From Microbacterium ginsengiterrae (lineage in GTDB: Bacteria > Actinomycetota > Actinomycetes > Actinomycetales > Microbacteriaceae): 64,000 bases of DNA. The stretch's first letter is position 1. Every line of letters begins with the position of its first letter. This document shows, one piece after another, positions 1 to 7,657 of the stretch. Location: contig NZ_JACHMU010000001.1 in assembly GCF_014205075.1 (NCBI RefSeq), forward strand, positions 2,356,001 through 2,420,000, given 5' to 3'. Under the pieces are notes generated by a model. The model saw only the letters and a program-made list of their open reading frames with translations. It did not search any database and was not told the DNA's origin. Position numbers and translations under genes: made by a program.

Positions 1-515
1 CGTTCAACGGCCTCTCCAAGACGTATCGTGTCGCCGGGTACCGATCCGGCTGGGTCGTCATCACGGGGCCGCAGCAGCACGCCAAGGGCTTCCTGGAGGG
101 CATCACGCTGCTCGCCTCCACGCGCCTGTGCCCGAACGTCCCCGCGCAGCACGCGGTGCAGGCCGCTCTCGGCGGCATCCAGTCGATCGACGCTCTCATC
201 GCCCCCTCCGGGCGTCTCCACGAGCAGCGCGACATCGCCTGGCAGGGACTCGAGTCGATCCCTGGGGTGTCGTGCGTCAAGCCGCAGGGGGCGCTGTACG
301 CGTTCCCCCGCCTCGACCCCGAGGTGCACGAGATCCACGACGATGAGAAGTTCGTGTACGACCTGCTGATCGCCGAGCGCATCCTGCTCGTCCAGGGCAC
401 CGGGTTCAACTGGCCGACCCCTGATCACTTCCGCGTCGTCACCCTGCCGGAACCGCGGGTGCTCGGCGACGCCATCGAACGACTGGGGAACTTCCTCGCC
501 GACTACCGTCAGTGA
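1..515 (+). CDS. alaA: Alanine aminotransferase AlaA-like, C-terminal part (5' end outside window)
   Basis: The gene enters from the left edge; the first full codon is at base 3. It is the C-terminal part of a class I/II pyridoxal-phosphate aminotransferase. The block FNGLSKTYRVAGYRSGW carries the Schiff-base lysine (codon at 18-20) and the phosphate-contacting arginine. Further blocks, LLASTRLCPNVPAQHA and QGTGFNWPTPDHFR, look very like E. coli AlaA (YfbQ), which interconverts pyruvate and alanine using glutamate. The stop at 513-515 lies inside the convergent ATPase gene, giving a 77-bp tail-to-tail overlap. The family is clear; the exact amino-acid substrate is inferred from similarity to AlaA. 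Confidence 0.85.
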   Translation, partial: FNGLSKTYRVAGYRSGWVVITGPQQHAKGFLEGITLLASTRLCPNVPAQHAVQAALGGIQSIDALIAPSGRLHEQRDIAWQGLESIPGVSCVKPQGALYAFPRLDPEVHEIHDDEKFVYDLLIAERILLVQGTGFNWPTPDHFRVVTLPEPRVLGDAIERLGNFLADYRQ

Positions 516-1686
516 CCTCCGTCCGCCCCGGCGGCGCGACGCGCTCGGCGAGGTGCCTGACGCCCGCGACGAGTCCGGAGCGCGGCGTCACGTCCGCCAT
601 CGGCCTCGCGTGCAGCAGCGCGGCATCGGCGGCTCGTTGGTCGAACGGGAGGAAGGCGACATCCGTGATGTCGCCGAACCTCTCGAGTGCGCGACGGATC
701 TGCCCCCGTGCGTCCACCCCGAGCGGGCCGGTGCGGACCTGGTTTGCGACGACCACGATACGCGCGGTCGGACCGATGAGCGCGCGCAGTTCCGCGTGAT
801 CACGGAGGAACCGTGAGATCGACAGCGGGTCGGCCGCCGTCACCGCGACGACGACATCCGCCTCCCGGAGGACGGTCGTCGTCGCCGCGTGACGTCGTGG
901 CCCGGCGAGATCGTCCGTGACCTCCTCGTAGGAGTCGAAAGCCGCAGACACGTCGACGACGGTCTCGTCCGCCCAGTCGCGGCACACGCCGAGGGTCGCC
1001 GCCAGTCGCGCAGCCGACAGCTCCGGCCACCGGGAAGGGCGGTTGAGGCCGGCGAGCACGTCGATCGTCCCCGCGCTGGTCTCCATCGGTGTGGAGATCC
1101 GGTGCAGTTCAGCGGCATCGAGCGCGCCCAGCTCCGCGCGGCGGCACGCGGCGGCGATACCGGGCGCCTCATCGTCGAGGCCGAGCAGCAGTGCGAGGGA
1201 CGGCGCCACCGTGTCCGCGTCGATCAGGGCGCACCGTCGCCCGCCGCGCGCGAGCTCGAGCGCGAGTTGGACGGCGACCGTGGAGCGACCGGGAGCGCCG
1301 TGCGGTCCCCACACGGCGATGATCCGCCGTCGCGGCGGGGCTGGACGGCGCGCGACCCGTGGCGTCTCTGCGGACAGCGCCTCCGCGATGCGCCAGACGT
1401 CGGCATCCTCGCCGAGCGCCTCAGGGAGCCCGTACCTGCTGAGCAGCCGGGACTCGCCTCTTCCCACGGTCACGATCCGGACGCCGGATCTGTCGCACGC
1501 GGCGACCAGGTCGGCTGTCAGCGCGGCGCGGGTCGCCGGGAGGAGGATCGCGTCCGCGTCCGCCAACTGCGCCACAGGGACGGCTCCGGGGGAGGAGACG
1601 GCGACGATCAGGATGCCGGTGCGAGCGAGCTCTGCGGCGATCTCGGTGGCTCGTGGCTCCGGGAGTGCGACGATCGCGGATGTCAT
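439..1686 (-). CDS. CpaE/MinD-like P-loop ATPase with degenerate Walker A
   Basis: A 415-aa protein. Residues 1-105 look like a receiver-like or pseudo-receiver domain; residues 120-400 are a MinD/ParA-type ATPase fold (IIAVWGPHGAPGRSTVAVQ, then CALIDADTVAPSLALLLG, and DVVVAVTAADPLSISR). The deviant Walker A (127-136) has GPHGAPGRST: arginine replaces the usual lysine before S/T, and the signature first lysine is absent, so nucleotide binding may be altered. CpaE proteins localise Flp/Tad pilus machinery, but no other Tad genes are in view. The ATG at 1686 overlaps the stop of the upstream SAF gene (ATGA), which fixes the start. The basic 25-residue tail runs into the convergent aminotransferase and may be a stop-codon loss. 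Confidence 0.75.
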   Translation of the reverse strand: MTSAIVALPEPRATEIAAELARTGILIVAVSSPGAVPVAQLADADAILLPATRAALTADLVAACDRSGVRIVTVGRGESRLLSRYGLPEALGEDADVWRIAEALSAETPRVARRPAPPRRRIIAVWGPHGAPGRSTVAVQLALELARGGRRCALIDADTVAPSLALLLGLDDEAPGIAAACRRAELGALDAAELHRISTPMETSAGTIDVLAGLNRPSRWPELSAARLAATLGVCRDWADETVVDVSAAFDSYEEVTDDLAGPRRHAATTTVLREADVVVAVTAADPLSISRFLRDHAELRALIGPTARIVVVANQVRTGPLGVDARGQIRRALERFGDITDVAFLPFDQRAADAALLHARPMADVTPRSGLVAGVRHLAERVAPPGRTEVTDGSRRGSSPVVRWRRRAPAVPAG

Positions 1687-2300
1687 GAGCCGGATCCCCG
1701 CGGGACGATGGACAGGGCGGCACCGCTGTTGATCGCGGCGAGCACGTCGGCGACATCCGCGCGGTCGATGACCAGCTCGACCGCCGCACTGCGGGTGGAC
1801 AGCATCCCGTCGGACTCGGGTATCGACGCGACGACGACGTCCGCCGCGAGGATGCGCGGAGCATCGAACTCGCCGTCCTCGTCGGTCGGCGAGTGCCACA
1901 GCTCCACCGGCGTGCCCACCTCGACGCTCGCAGGGATGCCGACGCTGCTGTCGACGACGATGTTCGTCGTCCGGCCGGTGCGCGCGTCGGCTGTCGCGAC
2001 CGCGGGGAGCAGTTCGCCGGCCTCGAGCGTTCGGACGGCGATCATGCCCGGCTGCAGGTCCTGCGGGGCGAGGTAGCCGTCGACCGCGGCCCCCAGGCTC
2101 ACCTCGACCACACGGAAGTCGCCGGAGGCCAGTGCCTCACCCTGCGGGATCGTGCGCTCGACCTGCAGCACCGGGGTCGTGTCGCGGGCGGAGGAGACGA
2201 TGAGCCAGACGCTGAGGATGGACAGGACCACGAGGACGATGCCGATGAGGAAGCGGATGTCGCCCCAGAACGCTCGTCCGGCACGCGAGTGGGTCGTCAT
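1683..2300 (-). CDS. SAF-domain membrane protein (CpaB/RcpC-like)
   Basis: A 205-aa protein with one N-terminal membrane helix (about residues 14-35, IRFLIGIVLVVLSILSVWLI) followed by a SAF domain. The SAF part reads TIPQGEALASGDFRVVEVSL, then LQPGMIAVRTLEAGELL, the pattern seen in CpaB/RcpC proteins and antifreeze-like folds. The rest is predicted to lie outside the membrane. It is translationally coupled (ATGA) to the CpaE-like ATPase downstream, so the pair probably works together at the envelope. An in-frame ATG three codons upstream (2309) is an alternative start. Function beyond the domain call is unknown. Confidence 0.75.
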   Translation of the reverse strand: MTTHSRAGRAFWGDIRFLIGIVLVVLSILSVWLIVSSARDTTPVLQVERTIPQGEALASGDFRVVEVSLGAAVDGYLAPQDLQPGMIAVRTLEAGELLPAVATADARTGRTTNIVVDSSVGIPASVEVGTPVELWHSPTDEDGEFDAPRILAADVVVASIPESDGMLSTRSAAVELVIDRADVADVLAAINSGAALSIVPRGSGS

Positions 2301-2399
2301 GCAGGACATCGTCACAGAATCGCCCGAGGCGGGTCGGAAGTTTTCCACAGGCCGGTGGCGGCGCGAGGGCGTGGACGCGGTGCAGGCCACAATGGGTGC

Positions 2400-2669
2400 A
2401 TGCCCGATTCGTCCGCACCTGCCCCTCGCTTCCTCGCGCCCGCGCAGGTGGCCGAGTTGCTCGGCATCGAGGTCGACGAGGTCATCGCGCTGGTCACGGC
2501 CGGTCGTCTGCGCGGCGCGCAGCTCGGCTCGCCGGCGCGCTGGCGGGTGGAGGAGACGAGCATCGGGGATTACCTCGACGAGCAGACGGAGGAGGCGCGG
2601 CGGATGGCCCTGTGGCGTCAGGCCGATGCGGCGAGCTTTCCCGAGGTGTGGGGCCCCCAGCGTTCCTAG
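2400..2669 (+). CDS. Small helix-turn-helix (excisionase/MerR-type fold) DNA-binding protein
   Basis: An 89-aa protein. Residues 8-55 (FLAPAQVAELLGIEVDEV, then GRLRGAQLGSPARWRVEE) match the winged HTH of the excisionase/AlpA group found in many small actinobacterial regulators. The C-terminal 30 residues are acidic and helical (YLDEQTEEARRMALWRQADA). The ATG follows a CACAAT hexamer by 6 nt with no Shine-Dalgarno, fitting a leaderless message. The gene is divergent from the SAF/CpaE-like pair across 99 bp and overlaps the convergent neighbour by 4 bp. The target is unknown; the divergent pilus-like pair is the obvious candidate. Confidence 0.75.
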   Translation: MPDSSAPAPRFLAPAQVAELLGIEVDEVIALVTAGRLRGAQLGSPARWRVEETSIGDYLDEQTEEARRMALWRQADAASFPEVWGPQRS

Positions 2670-3256
2670 AGCACCCCGCTCGCGGTTCGGACCCACAACA
2701 GTGCGTTCAGGGGCACCATGCGGAACGCCTGAACGGCGGCGGCGCGTCGTGCCTCTCCTGCGTCGTGCAGCGCGAGGTCGAAATGGTCCTCGCCGGCTCT
2801 GTCGACCGTGCCGTGCATCCGCTCGCCGTCGGTCAGGGCGACGCGCAGCGCGAGCCGTCGACGGGCGAAGTCGCGCAGCAGGAAACCGATCGACATCCGA
2901 TCCCGCACGCCGTCTGCCGGCAGGGGGACATCGGCCAGGGTGTCCAGCAGGGCACCGTGGTGGGTCTCGACGCCGGTGAGCGCCGCGACCGGCGTGATCA
3001 GGGCCTGGGAGGACTCGGGCATCTCGAGGGCCAACCAGTCGGCGCCGACGGCACGCAGGCGACCCGCATGACGTTCGCCACCCGCGAGACGGATCGCGAT
3101 CGGTGCGTCATCGCGCTGAAGGAGACGGAGTCGCGTCAGCAGCGGCAGACGTGAGATGCGCAGCCGCTCCGACTCGGCATCGAGGGCGGCGCGCTCCGCC
3201 TCCCACTCCGCGGCGAGCTGACCTTCGAGGTCCTCGAAAAGGCGATCCCAGTGCAC
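2666..3256 (-). CDS. Hypothetical protein with two internal Sm/SH3-like repeats
   Basis: A 196-aa protein that I do not recognise by name. After a charged N-terminal helix (1-35) there are two similar beta-rich units. Residues 55-74 read IRLAGGERHAGRLRAVGADW and residues 137-156 read LRVALTDGERMHGTVDRAGE. Both share hydrophobic-R-x(3-5)-GER-x2-G-x-(V/L) and end in an L-A-L strand. The pattern suggests a duplicated small beta-barrel (Sm or SH3-like), but that is inference. It has a GTG start at 3256; no signal peptide or membrane segment is visible. It converges on the HTH gene, the stops sharing CTAG. Confidence 0.65.
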   Translation of the reverse strand: MHWDRLFEDLEGQLAAEWEAERAALDAESERLRISRLPLLTRLRLLQRDDAPIAIRLAGGERHAGRLRAVGADWLALEMPESSQALITPVAALTGVETHHGALLDTLADVPLPADGVRDRMSIGFLLRDFARRRLALRVALTDGERMHGTVDRAGEDHFDLALHDAGEARRAAAVQAFRMVPLNALLWVRTASGVL

Positions 3257-3371
3257 AGGACAGAGCGTACGGGAGCGCTGCGGGCTCGATACGGGTTATC
3301 CACATCTTCTGCCGGACACCCGACGCGCGCGCCCGCCGTCGTGGTCTACTGGCCGTCTTCGCAGACCGAGA

Positions 3372-3767
3372 GTGACGATGATGACGCTTCACGAGTATTT
3401 CGCACCGCAGCCGACGCCCGCCTCCGAGCTTCCGGATCCCGCTCCATTGCTGCGAAGTCTCACCCAGGGAGTGCTCGAAGTCTTCGCCGGCGTGCGCGAA
3501 CTCGACCAGTTGGCGCGCTGGTTCAGCGAGGAGGCCTTCCGCAAGCTCGGCGCGCGTGCCAATCTCTCCGCCCGCGCCCGCAGTGCGCGCGGCACGGCGC
3601 CGGTCCGTCCGGTGTTCGAGGTGCTCTCCATCCGCGAGTCGATGCCGGCGGACGGGGTCGTCGAGGCGGTCGTCGTCGTCGCGGGTCCTGGGCGTACGAG
3701 GGCCGTGGCGGTTCGCCTGGAAGGGCTTGATCGGCGATGGCGCGCGACGTCGTTCGCGGTGCTGTGA
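3372..3767 (+). CDS. Rv3235-family protein
   Basis: A 131-aa cytoplasmic protein. The central block GVLEVFAGVRELDQLARWFS is typical of the actinobacterial Rv3235 family, which is usually encoded near secA and whose function is not established. A proline-rich N-terminus precedes the core and a beta-rich end (VEAVVVVAGPGRTRAVAVRL) follows. The start is uncertain: GTG at 3372 or the ATG codons at 3378 and 3381. The neighbouring pdtaS and whiB1 match the M. tuberculosis neighbourhood of Rv3235. A perfect DnaA-box sequence lies upstream at 3296-3304. Confidence 0.7.
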   Translation: MTMMTLHEYFAPQPTPASELPDPAPLLRSLTQGVLEVFAGVRELDQLARWFSEEAFRKLGARANLSARARSARGTAPVRPVFEVLSIRESMPADGVVEAVVVVAGPGRTRAVAVRLEGLDRRWRATSFAVL

Positions 3768-3795
3768 TGGTCTCGCGGCTGACTAGTCTTGAAGA

Positions 3796-5274
3796 GTGTC
3801 AACCCTCAGTGATCTCGTCCACGCCCAGGGCCGCCTGAACGACGAAGACGTCGAATGGCTCCATCGACTCGCCAGCGACGGTCAGCTGCTGGCCGACCTC
3901 TCCTCTGCGGACATCGTCCTGTGGGTCGCGACCGACGACGGATCGTTCATCGCCGTCGCTCACGCGCGCCCCAGCGGCGCCGCGACGCTTTTCTACCGCG
4001 ACATCGTCGGCGAGCGGGTCCGCCCGCAATGGCGCACACAGGTGCAGGGGGCCTTCGAGTCCGGTGAGATCGTCGATTCCTCGTCCCCCGACTGGTTCGA
4101 GGAGACGCCGACGCGCGTGCGCGCCGTGCCGATCGTCCGGTCGGAGGGCGGTCGCGCCACCCCGGTGATCGGGGTGCTGACCCGGCACACGAACCTCGGT
4201 GAGGCGCGGACGCCGTCCCGCCAGCAGATCACGTTCGACGAGTGCGCGAACGACCTGTTCCGCATGGTCTCGTCGGGGGAGTTCCCCGATCTGACGGCGC
4301 CGACGTCGCCGCGCCGCGGGGCACCGCGCGCCTCCGACGGACTGATCCGCATCGACGTCGACGGCATCAGCACGTTCGCCAGCCCGAACGCGCTCTCGGC
4401 GTTCAACCGGATGGGATTCGACGACGAACTGGAGGGGGAGTCCCTCGCCGAGGTGACCACGCGGATCCTCCCCGCCACGCGGCAGGTCGACGAGTCACTG
4501 CCGGTCGTCGTGACGGGCAGGGCGCCGTGGCGCACCGACATCGAAGCGCGAGGCGTGACGGTGTCGCTGCGCGCCATCCCGCTGAAGGATCACGGCACCC
4601 GCATCGGCGCGATCATCCTGTGCCGCGACGTCACCGAGCTGCGTCATCAGGAGCAGGAGCTCATCACGAAGGACGCGACGATCCGCGAGATCCACCATCG
4701 GGTGAAGAACAATCTCCAGACCGTCGCCTCGCTGCTGCGCATCCAGGCGCGCCGTACCCACTCGGACGAGGCGCGGGATGCTCTGACACAGGCCATGCGC
4801 CGCGTGGACGCGATCGCCGTCGTGCACGACACCCTGGCGCAGGGGCTCACGCAGAAGGTCGACTTCGATGAGGTGTTCCACCGCGTCCTCAAGCTCGTCG
4901 CAGAGGTCGCATCCGCGCCCAACACCAGGGCGCGCACACAGTCGACCGGTCGGTTCGGCGTTCTGCCCAGCGAGTACGCCACGCCTCTCGCCCTCGCATT
5001 GACCGAGGTCGTCACCAACGCCGTCGAGCATGGGCTCGCGGGCAAGGAGGGCACCGTCACGATCGACGCCACGCGTACGGACGACAACCTGCATGTCTCC
5101 GTGCGCGACTCCGGACACGGGCTCCCGGAGGGCCGTGTCGGTCAGGGGTTGGGTACGCAGATCATCCGCACCCTGATCCAGGGCGAGCTCGGCGGCAGCA
5201 TCGAGTGGCACGGGAGCGAGGGGGAGGGCACGGAAGTGGCCATCGACGTCCCCCTGCGCTGGCTCAACAGCTGA
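3796..5274 (+). CDS. pdtaS: Sensor histidine kinase PdtaS
   Basis: A 492-aa soluble kinase. Residues 1-150 form a GAF-like N-terminal sensor, about 175-285 a PAS domain, then a HisKA_2 dimerisation domain with the phospho-acceptor in IREIHHRVKNNLQTVASLL (His 300/301), and a HATPase from about 395 (EVVTNAVEHG N-box, DSGHGLPEG). No membrane helix is visible, as in M. tuberculosis PdtaS (Rv3220c), which phosphorylates the RNA-binding antiterminator PdtaR. The cognate regulator is not in this window. The GTG at 3796 follows TAGTCT by 6 nt, a leaderless arrangement. It converges on whiB1 with a stem-loop between, the same pairing as Rv3220c/Rv3219. Confidence 0.9.
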   Translation: MSTLSDLVHAQGRLNDEDVEWLHRLASDGQLLADLSSADIVLWVATDDGSFIAVAHARPSGAATLFYRDIVGERVRPQWRTQVQGAFESGEIVDSSSPDWFEETPTRVRAVPIVRSEGGRATPVIGVLTRHTNLGEARTPSRQQITFDECANDLFRMVSSGEFPDLTAPTSPRRGAPRASDGLIRIDVDGISTFASPNALSAFNRMGFDDELEGESLAEVTTRILPATRQVDESLPVVVTGRAPWRTDIEARGVTVSLRAIPLKDHGTRIGAIILCRDVTELRHQEQELITKDATIREIHHRVKNNLQTVASLLRIQARRTHSDEARDALTQAMRRVDAIAVVHDTLAQGLTQKVDFDEVFHRVLKLVAEVASAPNTRARTQSTGRFGVLPSEYATPLALALTEVVTNAVEHGLAGKEGTVTIDATRTDDNLHVSVRDSGHGLPEGRVGQGLGTQIIRTLIQGELGGSIEWHGSEGEGTEVAIDVPLRWLNS

Positions 5275-5290
5275 GGCTCAGGTCACAATG

Positions 5291-5322
5291 GCGGCGCGGC
5301 ATCCGAGCGGGTGCCGCGCCGC
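5291..5322. terminator. Stem-loop between convergent pdtaS and whiB1
   Basis: A perfect 11-bp inverted repeat (GCGGCGCGGCA at 5291-5301, its complement at 5312-5322) with a 10-nt loop lies between the two stop codons. No T-run follows on either strand, so it is an I-shaped, probably bidirectional terminator of the kind common in actinobacteria. Confidence 0.6.
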
Positions 5323-5326
5323 AGTG

Positions 5327-5575
5327 TCAGGAGGCGCGGCGTGCACGTGCGGCGCGGCGCTTGAGCGCGCGGCGCTCGTCTTCGGAAAGACCGCCCCAGA
5401 CTCCGGAGTCCTGGCTGGTCTCGAGGGCGTACTGCAGGCAGATCTCGGTCACCGTGCAGGTGGCGCAGACGGTCTTGGCCTTCTCGATCTGATCGACGGC
5501 GGGTCCCGTGTTCCCGACAGGGAAGAACAGTTCGGGGTCGACGGTCAGGCAGGCGGCTTTGTCGCGCCAATCCAT
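5327..5575 (-). CDS. whiB1: WhiB1 iron-sulfur transcription factor
   Basis: An 82-aa protein nearly collinear with M. tuberculosis WhiB1. The four cluster-binding cysteines are at 9, 37, 40 and 46 (C-x27-C-x2-C-x5-C). The Wbl turn GVWGG is at 58-62, followed by the basic DNA-binding tail ALKRRAARARR. WhiB1 carries an NO-sensitive 4Fe-4S cluster and binds the housekeeping sigma factor; it is essential in mycobacteria. MDWRDKAACL and PELFFPVGNTGP are characteristic of this subgroup. The ATG at 5575 has a GAGGAG ribosome site upstream. The 210-bp divergent region to the next gene carries an AT-rich dyad (5711-5730). Confidence 0.93.
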   Translation of the reverse strand: MDWRDKAACLTVDPELFFPVGNTGPAVDQIEKAKTVCATCTVTEICLQYALETSQDSGVWGGLSEDERRALKRRAARARRAS

Positions 5576-5710
5576 GGGGGCTCCTCGGTGTGGATGATCA
5601 ATGAGTGTTCGCTGTGCGAAGACTCGAGTACGAGCGACGATGTCGGGGGTTTCGACGCCAATCAGTAGTGCGAGCGGATGCTCGCCCCACGCCGCTGTGG
5701 GAGCACATGA

Positions 5711-5730
5711 CTGTTAACATTGTGTTACAG
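5711..5730. promoter_or_regulatory. AT-rich imperfect dyad, candidate operator in the whiB1 divergent region
   Basis: The 20-mer CTGTTAACATTGTGTTACAG has outer arms CTGT/ACAG and inner arms AACA/TGTT with one bulged T (5715). It stands out in a region of about 70 % GC. Its position 136 bp upstream of whiB1 and 56 bp upstream of the next gene fits a shared operator, but no regulator can be named. The AT-rich core might equally be part of a promoter. Confidence 0.4.
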
Positions 5731-5785
5731 CCAAGGCGGGAAATCAAGGATTTTCTGCCTCCAGATCCCATATTCAGGAGACTCT

Positions 5786-6172
5786 GTGCGTTCATCCGCT
5801 CTCGCCCTGACTGCTGCGGCGGTGCTCGCTCTCGAAGGCGCGGCGCTCATGGTCTTCGTCGTCATCGATCTCGTCGGACTCCTGGCGGGCGAGGCGGCTT
5901 CGCTGCCCACTGCGATCGCCCTCACCGTGCTCACTCTCATCGGGGTCGTCGCCCTCTTCGCATTCGCCGCGGGCACGGCGCGAGGGCACACCTGGGCGCG
6001 CTCCGGCGGGGTCGTCCTCCAGGTGCTCGCGCTGGCCCTGGCGCTGGCCTCGCTGACCGTGCAACCCGTGGTGTGGGCGTTCGCGCTGGGCGTCGGGGTG
6101 CCGGCGCTGGCGGGCCTCGTGCTGCTCATCGCGAGCGCACGCCGCGACCCCCGGGGACGCGGCGCCGAGTGA
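5786..6172 (+). CDS. Small four-helix membrane protein, unknown function
   Basis: A 128-aa hydrophobic protein with four predicted membrane helices: residues 3-30 (ALALTAAAVLALEGAALMVF), 42-65, 75-95 and 98-122, and a short basic C-terminus (ARRDPRGRG). I do not recognise a named family; similar small proteins are common in Microbacteriaceae. The GTG at 5786 is chosen because AGGAG lies 5 nt upstream, and because the longer in-frame reading from 5720 would add a non-hydrophobic leader. It stands alone between whiB1 (divergent) and the convergent MocR gene. Confidence 0.65.
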   Translation: MRSSALALTAAAVLALEGAALMVFVVIDLVGLLAGEAASLPTAIALTVLTLIGVVALFAFAAGTARGHTWARSGGVVLQVLALALALASLTVQPVVWAFALGVGVPALAGLVLLIASARRDPRGRGAE

Positions 6173-6225
6173 TGCAGGCCTGACGGCGGCCGCACGGAAA
6201 ACCGGCGGCGTGGACGCCCGCGCGA

Positions 6226-7641
6226 TCATCGTGACCCCTGCTCAGCCAGCGCATCGGCGAGAAGGATCGCCGCGCGCTCGTAGGCGGCCGGGTCGGGGCC
6301 GGCGAAGTTGAGTCGGAGGTAGCGCCCGGTGGCCTCGCCCGGGAACCATTCGCCGCCGCCGGCGATCGCAAGCCCTCTCGTCTCCGCGTCCTGCACGAGT
6401 CGGTCGATGTCGGTGTCATCCGGCATCCGCACCCAGAGGTTGAGACCGCCGGGCGGAATCGAGGTGATGGTCGCCTCCGGCACGTGGGCGCGGATGGCGT
6501 CGGCGAGGAGATCCCGCCGGGCTCGCAGCTGTCTGCGCACGGCGCGTCGATGCGTCTCCCATCCCGGTTGCGTGAGGACGTCGAGGGCGGCCGCCTGCAG
6601 CACACCGCTGACGTACATCGACTGCGCCTGGAGTTCGGCCATGAGCCGGTGCCGCACGGGACCGCGTGCGATCACGGCGGCCACTCGGATCGCTGGCGAG
6701 ACGCTCTTCGTCAGCGAGCGGAGGTACACGACGTGTCCGCCGTCGTCCTGCGCAGCGAGCGGTGAGGACGCGGTCGTGATCGCGAAGTCGTGCGCCCAGT
6801 CGTCCTCGATGAGGAACGCGCGGTTGCCACGGACGATCTCGAGGACGTCGCGCCCGGTCGAGGCGCTCCACTGCGCACCTGTCGGGTTGGCGAAGTTCGG
6901 CTGCGCGTAGAAACCGCGCGCACTCGTTTCGGCGAATGCCCTCCGTAGCGCGTCGAGGTCCGGTCCGTCAGGGCCGGAGGGGACGGGGACCAGTGTCACC
7001 CCGACCTGACGGGCGGCGAGGATGGCGCCCCAGTACGTGGGGGACTCGATGAGGACAGTCCTGTTCGGTCCCACGGTGCTGCGGAAGATCGCTCCGAGGC
7101 CGAGCTGGCTGCCGGGGAGGATGATCACGTCCTGAGGAGAAGGGGCGGCGAAGCGCGCCGGAGTCTGCGTCGCGAGCTCCGATGCGAACCAGGCGCGCAA
7201 CCCCGGGGACCCTGCGGGGTCGGTCCGCTCCAATGCGGCATCGCTGCGTCCGGCTCTCGCGAGCGCTGAACGCAGAAGGCGCTCCGGGAGCAGGTCGCGC
7301 TCGGGGTAGCCCGAGTGCAGGCGGATCGTGTCGGGGTGTACGGTGCGCATGGCGGTCGACGTCTCCGCCGAGAGCTGCCCGGATGCCCCGAGCGCCCCGG
7401 TCTGCCAGGAGAAGTCGCGCGGACGGATGTGCGGCGTCGCGCTGACGAAGGCTCCGACGCCGGGTCTCATCTCGATGACGCCCTGGGCCACGAGCTCTCG
7501 CAGCGCGGCCTGGACAGTCACCGGGCTCGCACTGTGGCGCGCGGTGAGCTCGCGCGTGGAGGGCAGCCGTGCGCCCGGCGACGCCGACGCGATCCAGGCC
7601 TCCAGATCGTCCCGGATGCGACGACTGCTACTGTGACTCAT
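6226..7641 (-). CDS. MocR-type regulator (GntR winged HTH fused to aminotransferase domain)
   Basis: A 471-aa fusion. Residues 6-70 are a GntR winged HTH (RRIRDDLEAWIASASPGARL, then PSTRELTARHSASPVTVQAA). From about 100 onward is a class I aminotransferase fold with FYAQPNFANPTGAQW, IEDDWAHDF and the PLP-lysine block YLRSLTKSVSPAIR. MocR proteins sense PLP or amino compounds and usually control a divergent gene, here an EamA exporter. The ATG at 7641 shares the tetramer CATG with the exporter's ATG at 7640, so the two coding regions overlap by 2 bp. The HTH begins at once, so a much later start is not possible. It probably regulates both genes. Confidence 0.88.
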   Translation of the reverse strand: MSHSSSRRIRDDLEAWIASASPGARLPSTRELTARHSASPVTVQAALRELVAQGVIEMRPGVGAFVSATPHIRPRDFSWQTGALGASGQLSAETSTAMRTVHPDTIRLHSGYPERDLLPERLLRSALARAGRSDAALERTDPAGSPGLRAWFASELATQTPARFAAPSPQDVIILPGSQLGLGAIFRSTVGPNRTVLIESPTYWGAILAARQVGVTLVPVPSGPDGPDLDALRRAFAETSARGFYAQPNFANPTGAQWSASTGRDVLEIVRGNRAFLIEDDWAHDFAITTASSPLAAQDDGGHVVYLRSLTKSVSPAIRVAAVIARGPVRHRLMAELQAQSMYVSGVLQAAALDVLTQPGWETHRRAVRRQLRARRDLLADAIRAHVPEATITSIPPGGLNLWVRMPDDTDIDRLVQDAETRGLAIAGGGEWFPGEATGRYLRLNFAGPDPAAYERAAILLADALAEQGSR

Positions 7642-7657
7642 GAAGCTCAACAGTAGC
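7627..7657. promoter_or_regulatory. Mirror-image divergent promoters/operator over shared start codons
   Basis: A perfect 8-bp inverted repeat, GCTACTGT at 7627-7634 and ACAGTAGC at 7650-7657, flanks the CATG that supplies both start codons. Each arm contains TACTGT, a TAnnnT-type -10: 5 nt before the ATG at 7640 on the plus strand, and 8 nt before the ATG at 7641 on the minus strand. It is a probable operator for the MocR regulator and implies leaderless messages both ways. Confidence 0.6.

Noticed and set aside
5593..5667. A 24-codon ORF with a CSLC motif upstream of whiB1 (plus strand)
   Set aside because: No ribosome site or -10 box at a suitable place and it is antisense to the whiB1 leader; likely chance.
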